This document shows positions 51,667-60,709 of a stretch of 64,000 bases of DNA, piece after piece. Each line of letters begins with the position of its first letter. Position 1 is the first letter of the stretch. The DNA lies in assembly GCF_900277125.1 (NCBI RefSeq), contig NZ_OPYN01000207.1, forward strand, positions 1 to 64,000, written 5' to 3'. This stretch comes from Pseudomonas inefficax. Lineage in GTDB: Bacteria > Pseudomonadota > Gammaproteobacteria > Pseudomonadales > Pseudomonadaceae. The notes beneath the pieces were generated by a model. The model was given only the letters and a program-made list of their open reading frames with translations, ran no database searches and had not been told where the DNA came from. Both the position numbers and the translations under genes were made by a program.

Positions 51667-53321
51667 AAGCATTCGCCGAGCTGTACCTGAGGCTGGATGC
51701 GACCACCTCCAGCACTGCAAAGCTCGAGGCGCTACGCGACTACTTCAGCACCGCCCCGGCTGTGGATGCCGCCTGGGCGGTGTATTTCCTGGCAGGTGGC
51801 CGCCCTCGCCAACTGGTGCCTACACGCGTGCTGCGGGAGCTGGCCGGCAGCTTGGCCGGGCTGCCTGACTGGCTGTTCGAGGAATGCTACCAGGCCGTTG
51901 GCGACCTGGCCGAAACCATTTCCCTGCTGGTACCGGAAAGCCGCAACCCTGGCGATGACGGCCTCGCCCGCTGGGTCGAAGCCCATCTGCTGCCATTGCG
52001 GAGCCTGCCGGTCGAGGAAATCCAGCAACGCCTGCCGCCTCTTTGGGCCCAGCTGGACCGCCCCAGCCTGATGCTCTGCCTGAAACTCATCACTGGCAGC
52101 TTTCGCGTGGGTGTATCGAAGCTGTTGGTCACTCGCGCCCTCGCGCAAATGGCCGGGCTGGATGCCAAACGCGTGGCCCAGCGCCTGGTTGGCTACACCG
52201 ACATCAGTAACCGCCCGACGGCAGCCAGCTTTCAACGGCTGATAGCCCCGGAATCAGACGATGAACATAGCCAGCGTGGTGGCCAGCCCTACCCGTTCTT
52301 TCTGGCCCACCCCCTGCAGGTGCCAACCGAACAGCTCGATGCACTGCTCGGGCCGCCGAGCGAATGGCAAATCGAGTGGAAATGGGACGGCATTCGCGCC
52401 CAGGTGGTCAAGCGCGAAGGCCAGCTGTGGGTCTGGTCGCGCGGTGAGGAACTGGTCACCGAGCGCTTCCCCGAATTGCACAGCCTGGCGCAGACGCTAC
52501 CCGACGGTATCGTGCTCGATGGCGAGATCCTGGTGTGGAAACTTGGTGGCTCAGCGGCTGAACTGGCTGTACAGCCCTTTGCCATGTTGCAGCAGCGCCT
52601 GGGTCGCAAGACTTTGGGCAAGAAGCTGCTGAGCGACGCGCCAGTGGTACTGCAGGCCTACGACTTGCTGGAATGGCAAGGCGAGGACTGGCGCAGCCGG
52701 CCGCAGCATGCACGCCGCCAGCAGCTGGAACACGTGCTTGAGGAACACCCATCGGCCCCGGTGTTGCTCTCGCCTCTACTGGCAGGCCAGAACTGGGCCG
52801 ACCTTGCCCGCCAGCGCGAACAGTCCCGCAGCCTGGGGGTGGAAGGGCTGATGCTGAAACAGCGCGAGGCCCTGTATGGCGTGGGGCGTACCAAGGATAT
52901 GGGCACCTGGTGGAAGTGGAAGATCGACCCGTTCAGCGTCGATGCCGTACTGATCTATGCCCAGCGCGGCCACGGCCGGCGGGCCAGCTTGTACAGCGAC
53001 TACACCTTCGCCGTGTGGGACGCGCCAGCCGGTACGCCGGGGCGGGCACTGGTCCCCTTCGCCAAGGCCTATTCAGGCCTTAGTGATGAAGAGATGCGCA
53101 AGGTCGACGCCATCATCCGCAAGACCACTGTTGAAACATTCGGGCCGGTACGCAGCGTGACGCCGACGCTGGTGTTCGAGCTTGGCTTCGAGGGCATCGC
53201 CCTGTCCAGAAGGCACAAGAGCGGCATTGCCGTGCGCTTTCCGCGGATGCTGCGCTGGCGGCTGGACAAGCCGGTGGAAGAAGCGGATGACCTGGCTACA
53301 TTGCAGGCACTGCTGGCCTGA
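51663..53321 (+). CDS. ATP-dependent DNA ligase
   Basis: A 552-residue ligase of the repair-cluster type, distinct from NAD-dependent LigA. Domains are a DNA-binding N-terminal part (about 1-200), a nucleotidyltransferase core and an OB domain. Motif I with the adenylated Lys is EWKWDGIRAQ (Lys240), motif III-like 'VLDGEILVW', motif IV 'GVEGLMLKQRE' and motif V 'WWKWKIDPFSVDAV'. It shares its ATGA start with the end of the exonuclease gene. Confidence 0.95.
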   Translation: MKAFAELYLRLDATTSSTAKLEALRDYFSTAPAVDAAWAVYFLAGGRPRQLVPTRVLRELAGSLAGLPDWLFEECYQAVGDLAETISLLVPESRNPGDDGLARWVEAHLLPLRSLPVEEIQQRLPPLWAQLDRPSLMLCLKLITGSFRVGVSKLLVTRALAQMAGLDAKRVAQRLVGYTDISNRPTAASFQRLIAPESDDEHSQRGGQPYPFFLAHPLQVPTEQLDALLGPPSEWQIEWKWDGIRAQVVKREGQLWVWSRGEELVTERFPELHSLAQTLPDGIVLDGEILVWKLGGSAAELAVQPFAMLQQRLGRKTLGKKLLSDAPVVLQAYDLLEWQGEDWRSRPQHARRQQLEHVLEEHPSAPVLLSPLLAGQNWADLARQREQSRSLGVEGLMLKQREALYGVGRTKDMGTWWKWKIDPFSVDAVLIYAQRGHGRRASLYSDYTFAVWDAPAGTPGRALVPFAKAYSGLSDEEMRKVDAIIRKTTVETFGPVRSVTPTLVFELGFEGIALSRRHKSGIAVRFPRMLRWRLDKPVEEADDLATLQALLA

Positions 53322-53341
53322 AACCATTTCGATACCGCGTT

Positions 53342-53435
53342 GGCTTTTTCGCGGGCTCGCCCGCTCCCACAGGTTCATCACAGGCCCCGAGTATTTTGAG
53401 TTCTTTGTGGGAGCGGGCGCGCCCGCGAAGAAGCC
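53342..53435. repeat. Type A REP inverted pair inside the repair cluster
   Basis: Arms about 53342-53371 and 53406-53435, GCGGGCTCGCCCGCTCCCAC and a GCGGGCGCGCCCGCGAAG copy inverted. It lies between the ligase and the M14-type gene, so these two halves of the cluster may be separate transcripts. Confidence 0.88.
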
Positions 53436-53543
53436 GACGGGGTAATCGGAGCGCAATCGAAGGAGGCGCAAGCCCGAAAACTGTGCTTCCATCTTTGTGC
53501 CGACTGTGTCGCAGACCGTTTTCGCCACGCACCCAGGACCACC

Positions 53544-54659
53544 ATGCACCACTCGACTCATGACCTGCTCTCTCCCGTTCCGGGCATCACCCGCCAGTTG
53601 CACAGCTTCCACTTCGGACCTCGCGGTGGCGGCAAAGTCTATATCCAGGCCTCGCTGCATGCCGACGAACTGCCCGGCATGCTGGTGGCCTGGCACCTCA
53701 AGCGCCGCCTGGGTGAACTGGAACAGCAAGGCCGCCTGCAGCGCGAGATCATTCTGGTACCGGTGGCCAACCCGGTCGGCCTGGAACAGGTGCTGCTGGA
53801 CGCGCCGCTGGGGCGTTTCGAACTGCAAAGCGGCGAGAACTTCAACCGTAACTTCGTCGACCTCTCCGACAGCATCGGCGACCAGATCGAAGAACACCTG
53901 ACCGAAGACCCGGCCCACAACCTCGCGCTGATCCGCGAATACCTGCGCCGGGGGCTGGACGCACACCCAGCGCGCACACCGCTGCAGGCCCAACGCTTGA
54001 TCCTGCAACGCCTGGCCTGCGATGCCGACATGGTGCTGGACCTGCACTGCGACTTCGAGGCGGTCGAGCACCTGTACACCACGCCAGACGCCTGGCCGCA
54101 GATCGAACCGCTGGCGCGCTACCTGGGCGCCCAGGCCAGCCTGCTGGCCACCGATTCGGGCGGGCAGTCATTCGATGAATGCTTCAGCCTGGTCTGGTGG
54201 CAGTTGCAGCAACGCTTCGGCAAACGTTTCCCGATTCCGCTGGGCTGCTGTTCGGTCACCGTCGAGCTGCGCGGCCAGGCAGATGTCAGCCACGATCTGG
54301 CCAGCAAGGACTGCCAGGCAATCCTCGACTTCCTGACCCATGCGGGGGTCATCGAAGGAGCCGCAGCCGCCCTGCCCGCCCTGCGCTGCCCGGCCACCCC
54401 GCTGGCCGCAGTCGAACCGGTGATAACGCCACTGGGCGGGCTGCTGGTGTACCACGCCCGGCCAGGCCAGCACCTGCAGGCGGGCCAGTTGATCGCTGAA
54501 GTCATCGACCCGCTCAGCGACCGGGTGACTGCCATCCACAACAGCCAGCCCGGCCTGCTGTATGCGCGTAACGTACGGCGCATGGCAACAGCCGGCATGG
54601 TCATCGCCCACATCGCAGGCGAGCAGGTGTGCCGCAGCGGCTACCTGCTGGCCAACTGA
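53544..54659 (+). CDS. Succinylglutamate desuccinylase/aspartoacylase (M14-type) family protein
   Basis: A 371-residue zinc hydrolase of the AstE/AspA branch of M14 carboxypeptidases. Zinc ligands are His39 and Glu42 in 'QASLHADELPGM' and His168 in 'MVLDLHCDFEAVEHLY'; 'NFNRNFVD' (about 99-106) is the substrate-arginine region and a general-base Glu is in 'SVTVELRGQAD'. The C-terminal ~80 residues look like a biotinyl/lipoyl-type barrel, seen in many AstE-like proteins. It cleaves amides of acidic amino acids in known relatives. It stands between ligase and Lhr genes, which is an unexpected place for a metabolic enzyme. Confidence 0.88.
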   Translation: MHHSTHDLLSPVPGITRQLHSFHFGPRGGGKVYIQASLHADELPGMLVAWHLKRRLGELEQQGRLQREIILVPVANPVGLEQVLLDAPLGRFELQSGENFNRNFVDLSDSIGDQIEEHLTEDPAHNLALIREYLRRGLDAHPARTPLQAQRLILQRLACDADMVLDLHCDFEAVEHLYTTPDAWPQIEPLARYLGAQASLLATDSGGQSFDECFSLVWWQLQQRFGKRFPIPLGCCSVTVELRGQADVSHDLASKDCQAILDFLTHAGVIEGAAAALPALRCPATPLAAVEPVITPLGGLLVYHARPGQHLQAGQLIAEVIDPLSDRVTAIHNSQPGLLYARNVRRMATAGMVIAHIAGEQVCRSGYLLAN

Positions 54660-54726
54660 TCCGGTAAAACCATTGCACTTGGCTAGTGGTCTGTAGACAC
54701 ACAACCTCCAAAGGACCTCATGCCTC

Positions 54727-57189
54727 ATGCCCGCTGCCCCCGACCTCGCCAAGGCCTGGTTCGCCAAGCGTGGCTGGAAGCCGTTCGCGTTCCAGCGCCG
54801 TGTCTGGGCCGCCGTGGCACGGGGCGAGTCCGGCCTGTTGCATGCCAGTACCGGCGGCGGCAAGACCTATGCGGTATGGCTCGCCGCACTGCGCGCGTTC
54901 AAGGCACAATGCCAGGAGCGCCAGGGGCGCCAGGCTGCGCCATTGCAGGTGCTGTGGGTCACGCCCATGCGGGCCTTGGCCACCGACACTGCCCGCGCCC
55001 TGCAGGCGCCACTGGACGAGCTTGGCCTGCCGTGGAACGTGGGCGTACGCAGCGGCGATACCGGCAGTGCCGAACGCGCCCGGCAGGCACGGCGCCTGCC
55101 CAGCGTACTGGTGACGACGCCGGAAAGCCTGACGCTGTTGCTGACCCGGGCACAGGCCAGCGAAGATTTCGCCACGCTGCGCCTGGTGGTGGTGGACGAA
55201 TGGCACGAACTGTTGGGCAACAAGCGCGGGGTGCAACTGCAACTGGCCTTGGCGCGCCTGCGCCGCTGGCACCCGGGCCTGCCCACCTGGGGCCTGTCCG
55301 CCACCCTCGGCAACCTCGAGCATGCGCGGGATGTACTGCTGCCACAGGGCGGCTTGCTGGTGCAGGGCCGGCAAGACAAGCCGCTGCTGGTCGATACGCT
55401 GCTGCCAGCGGCCATCGAGCGCTTCCCCTGGGCCGGGCACATGGGCTTGAAGATGCTCGACCAGGTCAGCCGGGAGATCGATGCCAGCACCAGTTGCCTG
55501 GTATTCACCAACACTCGGGCGCAGGCCGAACTCTGGTACCAGGCCCTGCTCGAAGCACGCCCCGACTGGGCCGGGCTGATTGCCTTGCACCATGCCTCAC
55601 TGGCCCGGGAAACCCGCGACTGGGTCGAGCGCGCCCTCAAGCAGGGCAGCCTTAAAGCGGTGGTCTGTACCTCCAGCCTGGACCTGGGCGTGGACTTTCT
55701 GCCCGTGGAGCGCGTGCTGCAGATCGGTTCTGCCAAAGGCATCGCCCGCCTCATGCAGCGCGCCGGGCGCTCGGGCCACGCGCCGGGGCGGCGCTCCCGG
55801 GTCACTTTGGTGCCCACCCATAGCCTGGAACTGGTGGAAGCCGCTGCCGCCAGGCAGGCCCTGGCGGCCAGGCACATCGAGGCCCGGCAGTCACCGCGCC
55901 TGTGCATGGACGTGCTGGTGCAGCACCTGGTCAGCATGGCGTTAGGCAGCGGCTTTCGCGCCGAATCGTTGCTCGAAGAGGTGCGCAGCACCTGGGCCTT
56001 CCGTGAGTTGCGCGACAGCCAGTGGCAATGGGCGCTGGATTTCGTCTGCCATGGTGGCAGCTCGCTCAGCGCCTACCCGGACTACCAGCGGGTCGAGCGC
56101 CATGCCGACGGCGTTTACCGGGTTGCCAGCGAACGCCTGGCGCGCCGCCACCGCATGAGCATCGGCACCATCGTCAGCGACGCCAGCCTGCAACTCAAGT
56201 ACTGGAGCAAGGGCGGTGGCGGCAAAGCGCTGGGCAGCGTCGAGGAGGCGTTCATCGCCCGCTTGCGCCCGGGCGATACCTTGGTCTTCGCCGGCCGAGT
56301 GCTGGAACTGGTGCGCGTGGAAAACATGACCGCCTACGTGCGCCGCAGCACCGCACGCAAGGCAGCGGTGGCACGTTGGAACGGTGGCCGCATGCCGCTC
56401 TCCAGCGAACTGGCCGACGCCCTGGTCGAGCAGCTTGGCGCAGCAGCTCAAGGGCGTTTCGACGGCCCCGAGATGCGCGCAGTACGGCCTCTGCTGGCCT
56501 TGCAGGCGCAATGGTCGGCGCTGCCTGGCCCTGGCACGCTGCTGGCCGAAACGCTCAAGTCGCGCCAGGGCTGGCACCTGTTCCTCTATCCGTTCGCCGG
56601 GCGCATGGCCAACCTTGGTCTGGCCAACCTGATTGCCTGGCGGGTGAGCCGGGTACAGCCGCTGTCGGTCTCGATTGCCGTAAACGACTATGGGTTCGAA
56701 CTGCTAAGCCCCGGCAACGTCGACTGGGCGACGCACCTGCCACAGGCGCTTGCCACCGAACATCTGCTGGACGATGTGCTGGCCAGCCTTAACGCGGGGG
56801 AAATGGCGTTACGGCGCTTTCGCGAGATAGCCCAGATTGCCGGCCTGGTGTTTGGCGGATATCCGGCGGCGCAAAAAAGCCTGCGGCAGATCCAGGCCTC
56901 CAGCGGGTTGTTCTACGAGGTATTCCGCAAGCATGACGCCGGCAACCTGCTGTTGGGCCAGGCGCGGGACGAAGTGTTGAACGAGGAGCTGGAAATCGAG
57001 CGGCTGCATCGGCAACTGCTGAAAATGGCGCAATTACGCCTGGATCTGCGACAGCTGAAGCGGACCGGGCCGTTGGCATTCGCCCTGCTGGTGGAAGGCA
57101 TGCGAGAAACCTTGAGCACCGAGAAACTGGCGGACCGGATTGCGCGAATGGTTGCGGAACTGGAAAGCGCGGCGGGGGGTTGCGCATGA
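54727..57189 (+). CDS. Lhr-Core DEXH-box helicase (ligase-associated)
   Basis: An 820-residue superfamily 2 helicase of the Lhr-Core type. Walker A is STGGGKT at about 41-47, the DExH box is DEWH at about 157-160, motif III is 'GLSATLGNLEHARD', and motif VI 'RLMQRAGRSGHAPG'. A WH domain and the Lhr-specific C-terminal part follow. It unwinds 3'-tailed RNA:DNA and DNA duplexes in characterised homologues. It follows the M14-type gene after 67 bases and overlaps the downstream nuclease gene by 4 bases (ATGA). Confidence 0.95.
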   Translation: MPAAPDLAKAWFAKRGWKPFAFQRRVWAAVARGESGLLHASTGGGKTYAVWLAALRAFKAQCQERQGRQAAPLQVLWVTPMRALATDTARALQAPLDELGLPWNVGVRSGDTGSAERARQARRLPSVLVTTPESLTLLLTRAQASEDFATLRLVVVDEWHELLGNKRGVQLQLALARLRRWHPGLPTWGLSATLGNLEHARDVLLPQGGLLVQGRQDKPLLVDTLLPAAIERFPWAGHMGLKMLDQVSREIDASTSCLVFTNTRAQAELWYQALLEARPDWAGLIALHHASLARETRDWVERALKQGSLKAVVCTSSLDLGVDFLPVERVLQIGSAKGIARLMQRAGRSGHAPGRRSRVTLVPTHSLELVEAAAARQALAARHIEARQSPRLCMDVLVQHLVSMALGSGFRAESLLEEVRSTWAFRELRDSQWQWALDFVCHGGSSLSAYPDYQRVERHADGVYRVASERLARRHRMSIGTIVSDASLQLKYWSKGGGGKALGSVEEAFIARLRPGDTLVFAGRVLELVRVENMTAYVRRSTARKAAVARWNGGRMPLSSELADALVEQLGAAAQGRFDGPEMRAVRPLLALQAQWSALPGPGTLLAETLKSRQGWHLFLYPFAGRMANLGLANLIAWRVSRVQPLSVSIAVNDYGFELLSPGNVDWATHLPQALATEHLLDDVLASLNAGEMALRRFREIAQIAGLVFGGYPAAQKSLRQIQASSGLFYEVFRKHDAGNLLLGQARDEVLNEELEIERLHRQLLKMAQLRLDLRQLKRTGPLAFALLVEGMRETLSTEKLADRIARMVAELESAAGGCA

Positions 57190-57836
57190 CCGAGTCTTTA
57201 TCCATCGAGCACTGTGGCCAGGTGCTCTGGCTGCTTGCGGACAAGGCCCTCTATTGGCCGTCACGCCGGGCCCTGCTGGTCGCCGATGTGCACATCGGCA
57301 AGGCGGCAAGCTACCGTGCCCTGCACCAACCAGTACCACGCGGCACCACCGAAGCGACGCTCGCCCGGCTGGATGCCCTGTTGGCGGCGCATGATTGCGA
57401 GCAACTGATCGTTCTGGGCGACTTTCTGCATGCGCGCACAGCACGGGCGCCAGCAACGCTGGCCAGGCTGCAAGCGTGGAGGGAACGGCACGAAAACCTG
57501 AAGATCGTGCTGATACGCGGCAATCATGATCGCAACGCCGGCGATCCTCCGGCATCGCTCGGCATTGAGGTAATGGACGAGCCCTGGCTGTTGGAGCCCT
57601 TCGCCCTACAGCACGAACCCGCCCCCCACCCAACTCATCCCGTGCTGGCAGGCCATGTACACCCGGTGTTCGTGCTGCGCGGGAAGGCGCGACAACGCCT
57701 GCGACTGCCCTGCTTCCTGATCGATGTCCAGGTCAGCCTGCTGCCGGCGTTTGGTGAGTTTACCGGGGGTTGGGAAATCGCCCCCACCGGCAGCAGGGTG
57801 TACCTGGCCGGGGCAGACCGCGTCTGGCCGGTGTAG
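57186..57836 (+). CDS. Ligase-associated metallophosphoesterase MPE (ssDNA endonuclease)
   Basis: A 216-residue calcineurin-like phosphoesterase. Two-metal motifs: D34-V-H36 ('LLVADVHIGK'), Asp79 in 'VLGDFLH', Asn113-His114 in 'RGNHDRN', and the C-terminal 'GHVHP' at about 156-160. Its P. putida homologue is a manganese-dependent single-strand DNA endonuclease in the same gene cluster. The ATG at 57186 is preferred over the in-frame TTG at 57180 because it overlaps the Lhr stop codon (ATGA) and is preceded by a GGGG ribosome-binding site. It is the last gene of the cluster; a convergent small gene follows 6 bases later. Confidence 0.94.
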   Translation: MTESLSIEHCGQVLWLLADKALYWPSRRALLVADVHIGKAASYRALHQPVPRGTTEATLARLDALLAAHDCEQLIVLGDFLHARTARAPATLARLQAWRERHENLKIVLIRGNHDRNAGDPPASLGIEVMDEPWLLEPFALQHEPAPHPTHPVLAGHVHPVFVLRGKARQRLRLPCFLIDVQVSLLPAFGEFTGGWEIAPTGSRVYLAGADRVWPV

Positions 57837-57842
57837 CGACGC

Positions 57843-58070
57843 TCAGGCGACAGGCGCAGGAGGCGGCTCGTCAGGCAGGGTTGGCTCGCCTGGTTCCATG
57901 GGGGGCGTTTCGCCCGGTTCCGGCGGTTGCGGGGTATCCGGGTCAGGCTGGTGGGGCACGCCCCCCGCCTGCATCGGCAGCGGGTGTGCCAGCAGTGACC
58001 ATGATAGCAACCCGACGTGGTTGGGCTGCAGACCTGCCAGCTTGGCACTGATTGTGGGGTGGAGTTTCAT
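57843..58070 (-). CDS. Proline-rich hypothetical protein, 75 aa
   Basis: Begins MKLHPTISAKLAGLQPNHVG and has a short hydrophobic stretch (about 17-31, 'NHVGLLSWSLLAHPL'), then a disordered Pro/Glu/Asp tail with PEPGETPPMEPGEP-type repeats to the end. GGAG lies 7 bases before the ATG at 58070. It lies 93 bases downstream of the dcd stop and on the same strand, so it may be read through from dcd. I do not recognise a function. Confidence 0.7.
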   Translation of the reverse strand: MKLHPTISAKLAGLQPNHVGLLSWSLLAHPLPMQAGGVPHQPDPDTPQPPEPGETPPMEPGEPTLPDEPPPAPVA

Positions 58071-58163
58071 TGGCTGCTCCTGGCAAGGCCGCCACGCATC
58101 ATGCGTACCGGCGTTATCCAGTTGGAGTGCCAAAGGCGCGGGGAATTCCCCGCGCTTGTCGGC

Positions 58164-58730
58164 TCAGGTACGCGGCAGGGTGACGCCGCGCTGGCCCTGA
58201 TACTTGCCGCCACGGTCCTTGTACGACACTTCACATTCTTCGTCGGACTGCAGGAACAGCATCTGGGCCACGCCTTCGTTGGCGTAGATCTTTGCTGGCA
58301 GCGTGGTGGTGTTGGAGAACTCCAGCGTCACGTGTCCTTCCCACTCGGGTTCGAGCGGGGTGACGTTGACGATGATGCCGCAACGGGCGTAGGTGCTCTT
58401 GCCCAGGCAGATGGTCAGCACGTCACGCGGAATGCGGAAGTACTCGACGGTGCGCGCCAGGGCGAAGGAGTTCGGCGGGATGATGCACACGTCGCTCTTG
58501 ATGTCGACAAAACTGCCGGCATCGAAGTTCTTCGGGTCGACGGTGGCCGAGTTGATGTTGGTGAACACCTTGAATTCATCGGCGCAGCGCACGTCGTAGC
58601 CGTAGCTGGAAACGCCGAAGGAGATCACCCGGCTGTCTTGTTCGCCGCGCACCTGGCGCTCGACGAACGGTTCGATCATGCCGTGTTCCTGCGCCATGCG
58701 GCGAATCCACTTGTCCGATTTGATGCTCAT
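58164..58730 (-). CDS. dcd: dCTP deaminase
   Basis: A 188-residue enzyme that deaminates dCTP to dUTP, the main source of dUMP for thymidylate. Family motifs: 'SFGVSSYGYDVRCADEFKVF', 'ALARTVEYFRIPRDVLTICL' and 'SKSTYARCGIIVNVTPLEPE' with the catalytic Glu in 'EWEGHVTLEFSN'. Length is typical (188-193). GACAACCCGCC precedes the ATG, so the ribosome-binding site is weak. Upstream lies the 328-base cspA promoter region, divergently oriented. Confidence 0.97.
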   Translation of the reverse strand: MSIKSDKWIRRMAQEHGMIEPFVERQVRGEQDSRVISFGVSSYGYDVRCADEFKVFTNINSATVDPKNFDAGSFVDIKSDVCIIPPNSFALARTVEYFRIPRDVLTICLGKSTYARCGIIVNVTPLEPEWEGHVTLEFSNTTTLPAKIYANEGVAQMLFLQSDEECEVSYKDRGGKYQGQRGVTLPRT

Positions 58731-58881
58731 GGCGGGTTGTCCTGAAGAGTTGCGAGGTGAAAATTCGAGACGCGCATCTTACCGGTCCCGGCGCCCAGGT
58801 TAAAGTTCCATGCCTCATCCCGCGCCGGGCGGGGCCTGCAGCCGCCGTCGATCCGAATTTGCATAAAGCGGCTTCTGACCA

Positions 58882-58910
58882 TTGGCAGGTTGCGGAAAGT
58901 GGGGTAAGGT
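58882..58910 (+). promoter_or_regulatory. cspA promoter candidate
   Basis: TTGGCA (58882-58887), 17-bp spacer, TAAGGT (58905-58910), about 150 bases before the cold-shock gene. The implied ~140-base 5' leader fits cold-shock mRNAs, whose long leaders fold and control translation. The rest of the 58731-59058 gap shows no gene. Confidence 0.45.
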
Positions 58911-59058
58911 GTTGCCACTGTGCTGCACGTGACACCGAGAATATCTAGTTTGATGCACGATCCTGATCGGCCCATCGCTGAATTTTCTGCTCTCTTTGCG
59001 CTCAGTCCCGGCCAGGGTTTTTCCTGACCGTTATCAAATTGTCCAAGGAGACAGAAAA

Positions 59059-59268
59059 ATGTCCAATCGTCAACAAGGCGTTGTTAAGTGGTTCAACGAT
59101 GAGAAAGGCTACGGCTTCATCACCCCTCAGTCGGGCGACGATCTGTTCGTGCACTTCAAAGCCATCCAAGCTGACGGCTTCAAAACCCTGAAAGAAGGCC
59201 AGGCTGTTACTTTCGTCGCTACCCGCGGCCAGAAAGGCATGCAGGCTGAAGAAGTTCAGATCGCCTAA
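59059..59268 (+). CDS. Cold-shock domain protein (CspA family)
   Basis: A 69-residue single-strand nucleic-acid-binding protein, one OB fold. RNP1 is 'KGYGFITP' (about 15-22) and RNP2 'DLFVHFKAI' (about 28-36). The start at 59059 (MSNRQQGVVKWF) has AAGGAG upstream; the longer ORF covers the leader. It is a monocistronic unit with a strong terminator. It acts as an RNA chaperone; whether it is cold-induced here is unknown. Confidence 0.95.
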   Translation: MSNRQQGVVKWFNDEKGYGFITPQSGDDLFVHFKAIQADGFKTLKEGQAVTFVATRGQKGMQAEEVQIA

Positions 59269-59292
59269 GTCGATCGAAGCTTCCTAGCTTTC

Positions 59293-59322
59293 AAAAAAAC
59301 CCGCCTTCCGGCGGGTTTTTTT
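59293..59322 (+). terminator. Rho-independent terminator of the cold-shock gene
   Basis: AAAAAAACCCGCC-TTCC-GGCGGGTTTTTTT: a 6- to 7-bp G/C stem with a 4-base loop and long A and T runs on either side, so it may act in both directions. Confidence 0.93.
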
Positions 59323-59350
59323 ATGCCTGGCCGAAAGACCGAGTCAGCCT

Positions 59351-59435
59351 CTTCGCGGGTAAACCCGCTCCCACAGGGCCCGCGCGGTATTTTGAAGGCT
59401 GCGCTAAACCTGTGGGAGCGGGTTCACCCGCGAAG
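59351..59435. repeat. Type A REP inverted pair
   Basis: Arms CTTCGCGGGTAAACCCGCTC (left, 59351-59377) and the inverted copy with a TGAA/TTCA centre (59409-59435). It separates the cspA terminator from the convergent apbC gene. Confidence 0.9.
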
Positions 59436-59456
59436 CAAGCGACGCGGTCTGACAGG

Positions 59457-60551
59457 TCAATCTTCGCTGATGGTAATGCTAGGCATCGCCGGCGCCGCCG
59501 CTTCCTGCAGCACGATGCGCGCCCCTACCTGGCGGGCCAGTTCCTGATAGACCATGGCAATCTGGCTTTCCGGCTCGGCGATCGCCGTCGGCTTGCCATT
59601 GTCGGCCTGCTCGCGAATTACCATCGACAGCGGCAGCGACGCCAGCAGGTCGACGCCATACTGGCCCGCCAGCTTCTCGCCACCGCCCTCGCCGAACAGG
59701 TGCTCGGCATGGCCGCAGTTCGAGCAAATGTGCACGGCCATGTTCTCCACCACGCCCAGAACCGGGATGTTGACCTTGCGGAACATCTCCACGCCTTTCC
59801 TGGCATCCAGCAGGGCCAGGTCCTGTGGAGTGGTGACGATCACCGAACCGGCCACCGGCACCTTCTGCGCCAGGGTCAGCTGGATATCACCGGTGCCCGG
59901 CGGCATATCGATCACCAGATAATCCAGGTCGTCCCAGGCGGTCTGGGTCACCAACTGCAGCAGCGCGCCGGAAACCATCGGGCCACGCCAGACCATCGGG
60001 GTGTTGTCGTCGGTAAGGAACGCCATGGACATGACTTCCACGCCATGGGCCTTGATCGGTACGAACCACTTCTGCTCGCGAATCTGCGGGCGGGTGCCTT
60101 CGGCGATACCGAACATCACGCCTTGGCTGGGGCCATAGATATCGGCATCGAGAATACCCACCCGCGCGCCTTCGCGAGCCAGCGCGAGGGCCAGGTTGGC
60201 CGCCGTGGTCGACTTGCCCACACCACCCTTGCCCGAGGCCACGGCGATGATGTTCTTGACGTTGGCCATGGCCGGCACCTGGGCCTGAGCCTTGTGCGCG
60301 GCAACCACGCAGTCGATCGACACCTGGGCACTGCTGACGCCCTCGAGGTTGCCGATGGCGGTCTGCAGCACCTGAGCCCAGCCGTTCTTGAACAGCCCTG
60401 CGGCATAACCCAGCTGCAACTGCACGCTGACCTGCCCGCCCTGGATATCGATGGCACGCACGCAGCCGGCGCTGACCGGGTCCTGGTTCAGGTAGGGGTC
60501 GGTGTACTGGCGAAGCACGCCTTCGACGGCGGCACGGGTGACGGCACTCAT
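59457..60551 (-). CDS. apbC: Iron-sulfur cluster carrier ATPase ApbC (Mrp)
   Basis: A 364-residue P-loop protein that carries iron-sulfur clusters to target proteins. Layout: an N-terminal DUF59-like domain (about 1-90), Walker A with the deviant form 'VASGKGGVGKSTTAANLAL' (about 102-120), and the cluster-binding CxxC in 'ICSNCGHAEHLFG' (about 280-292). The ATG at 60551 has GGGAG upstream and matches the family start; the in-frame start at 60569 is not needed. It is divergent from metG, the same arrangement as in P. aeruginosa. Confidence 0.96.
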   Translation of the reverse strand: MSAVTRAAVEGVLRQYTDPYLNQDPVSAGCVRAIDIQGGQVSVQLQLGYAAGLFKNGWAQVLQTAIGNLEGVSSAQVSIDCVVAAHKAQAQVPAMANVKNIIAVASGKGGVGKSTTAANLALALAREGARVGILDADIYGPSQGVMFGIAEGTRPQIREQKWFVPIKAHGVEVMSMAFLTDDNTPMVWRGPMVSGALLQLVTQTAWDDLDYLVIDMPPGTGDIQLTLAQKVPVAGSVIVTTPQDLALLDARKGVEMFRKVNIPVLGVVENMAVHICSNCGHAEHLFGEGGGEKLAGQYGVDLLASLPLSMVIREQADNGKPTAIAEPESQIAMVYQELARQVGARIVLQEAAAPAMPSITISED

Positions 60552-60709
60552 GGAGACTCCCAATGGCAAACTGAATGTAAAACAGACGCCTATCCTAACC
60601 CGTCAATCGTCAGCAGATGCGCATGCGGGGTGAAATATCTTCGCCAGCCCTTTATAGTGGCCGATCAACCTCATTTTTACCCCGTCGCCAGATAAGTAGC
60701 CGAGCCACC

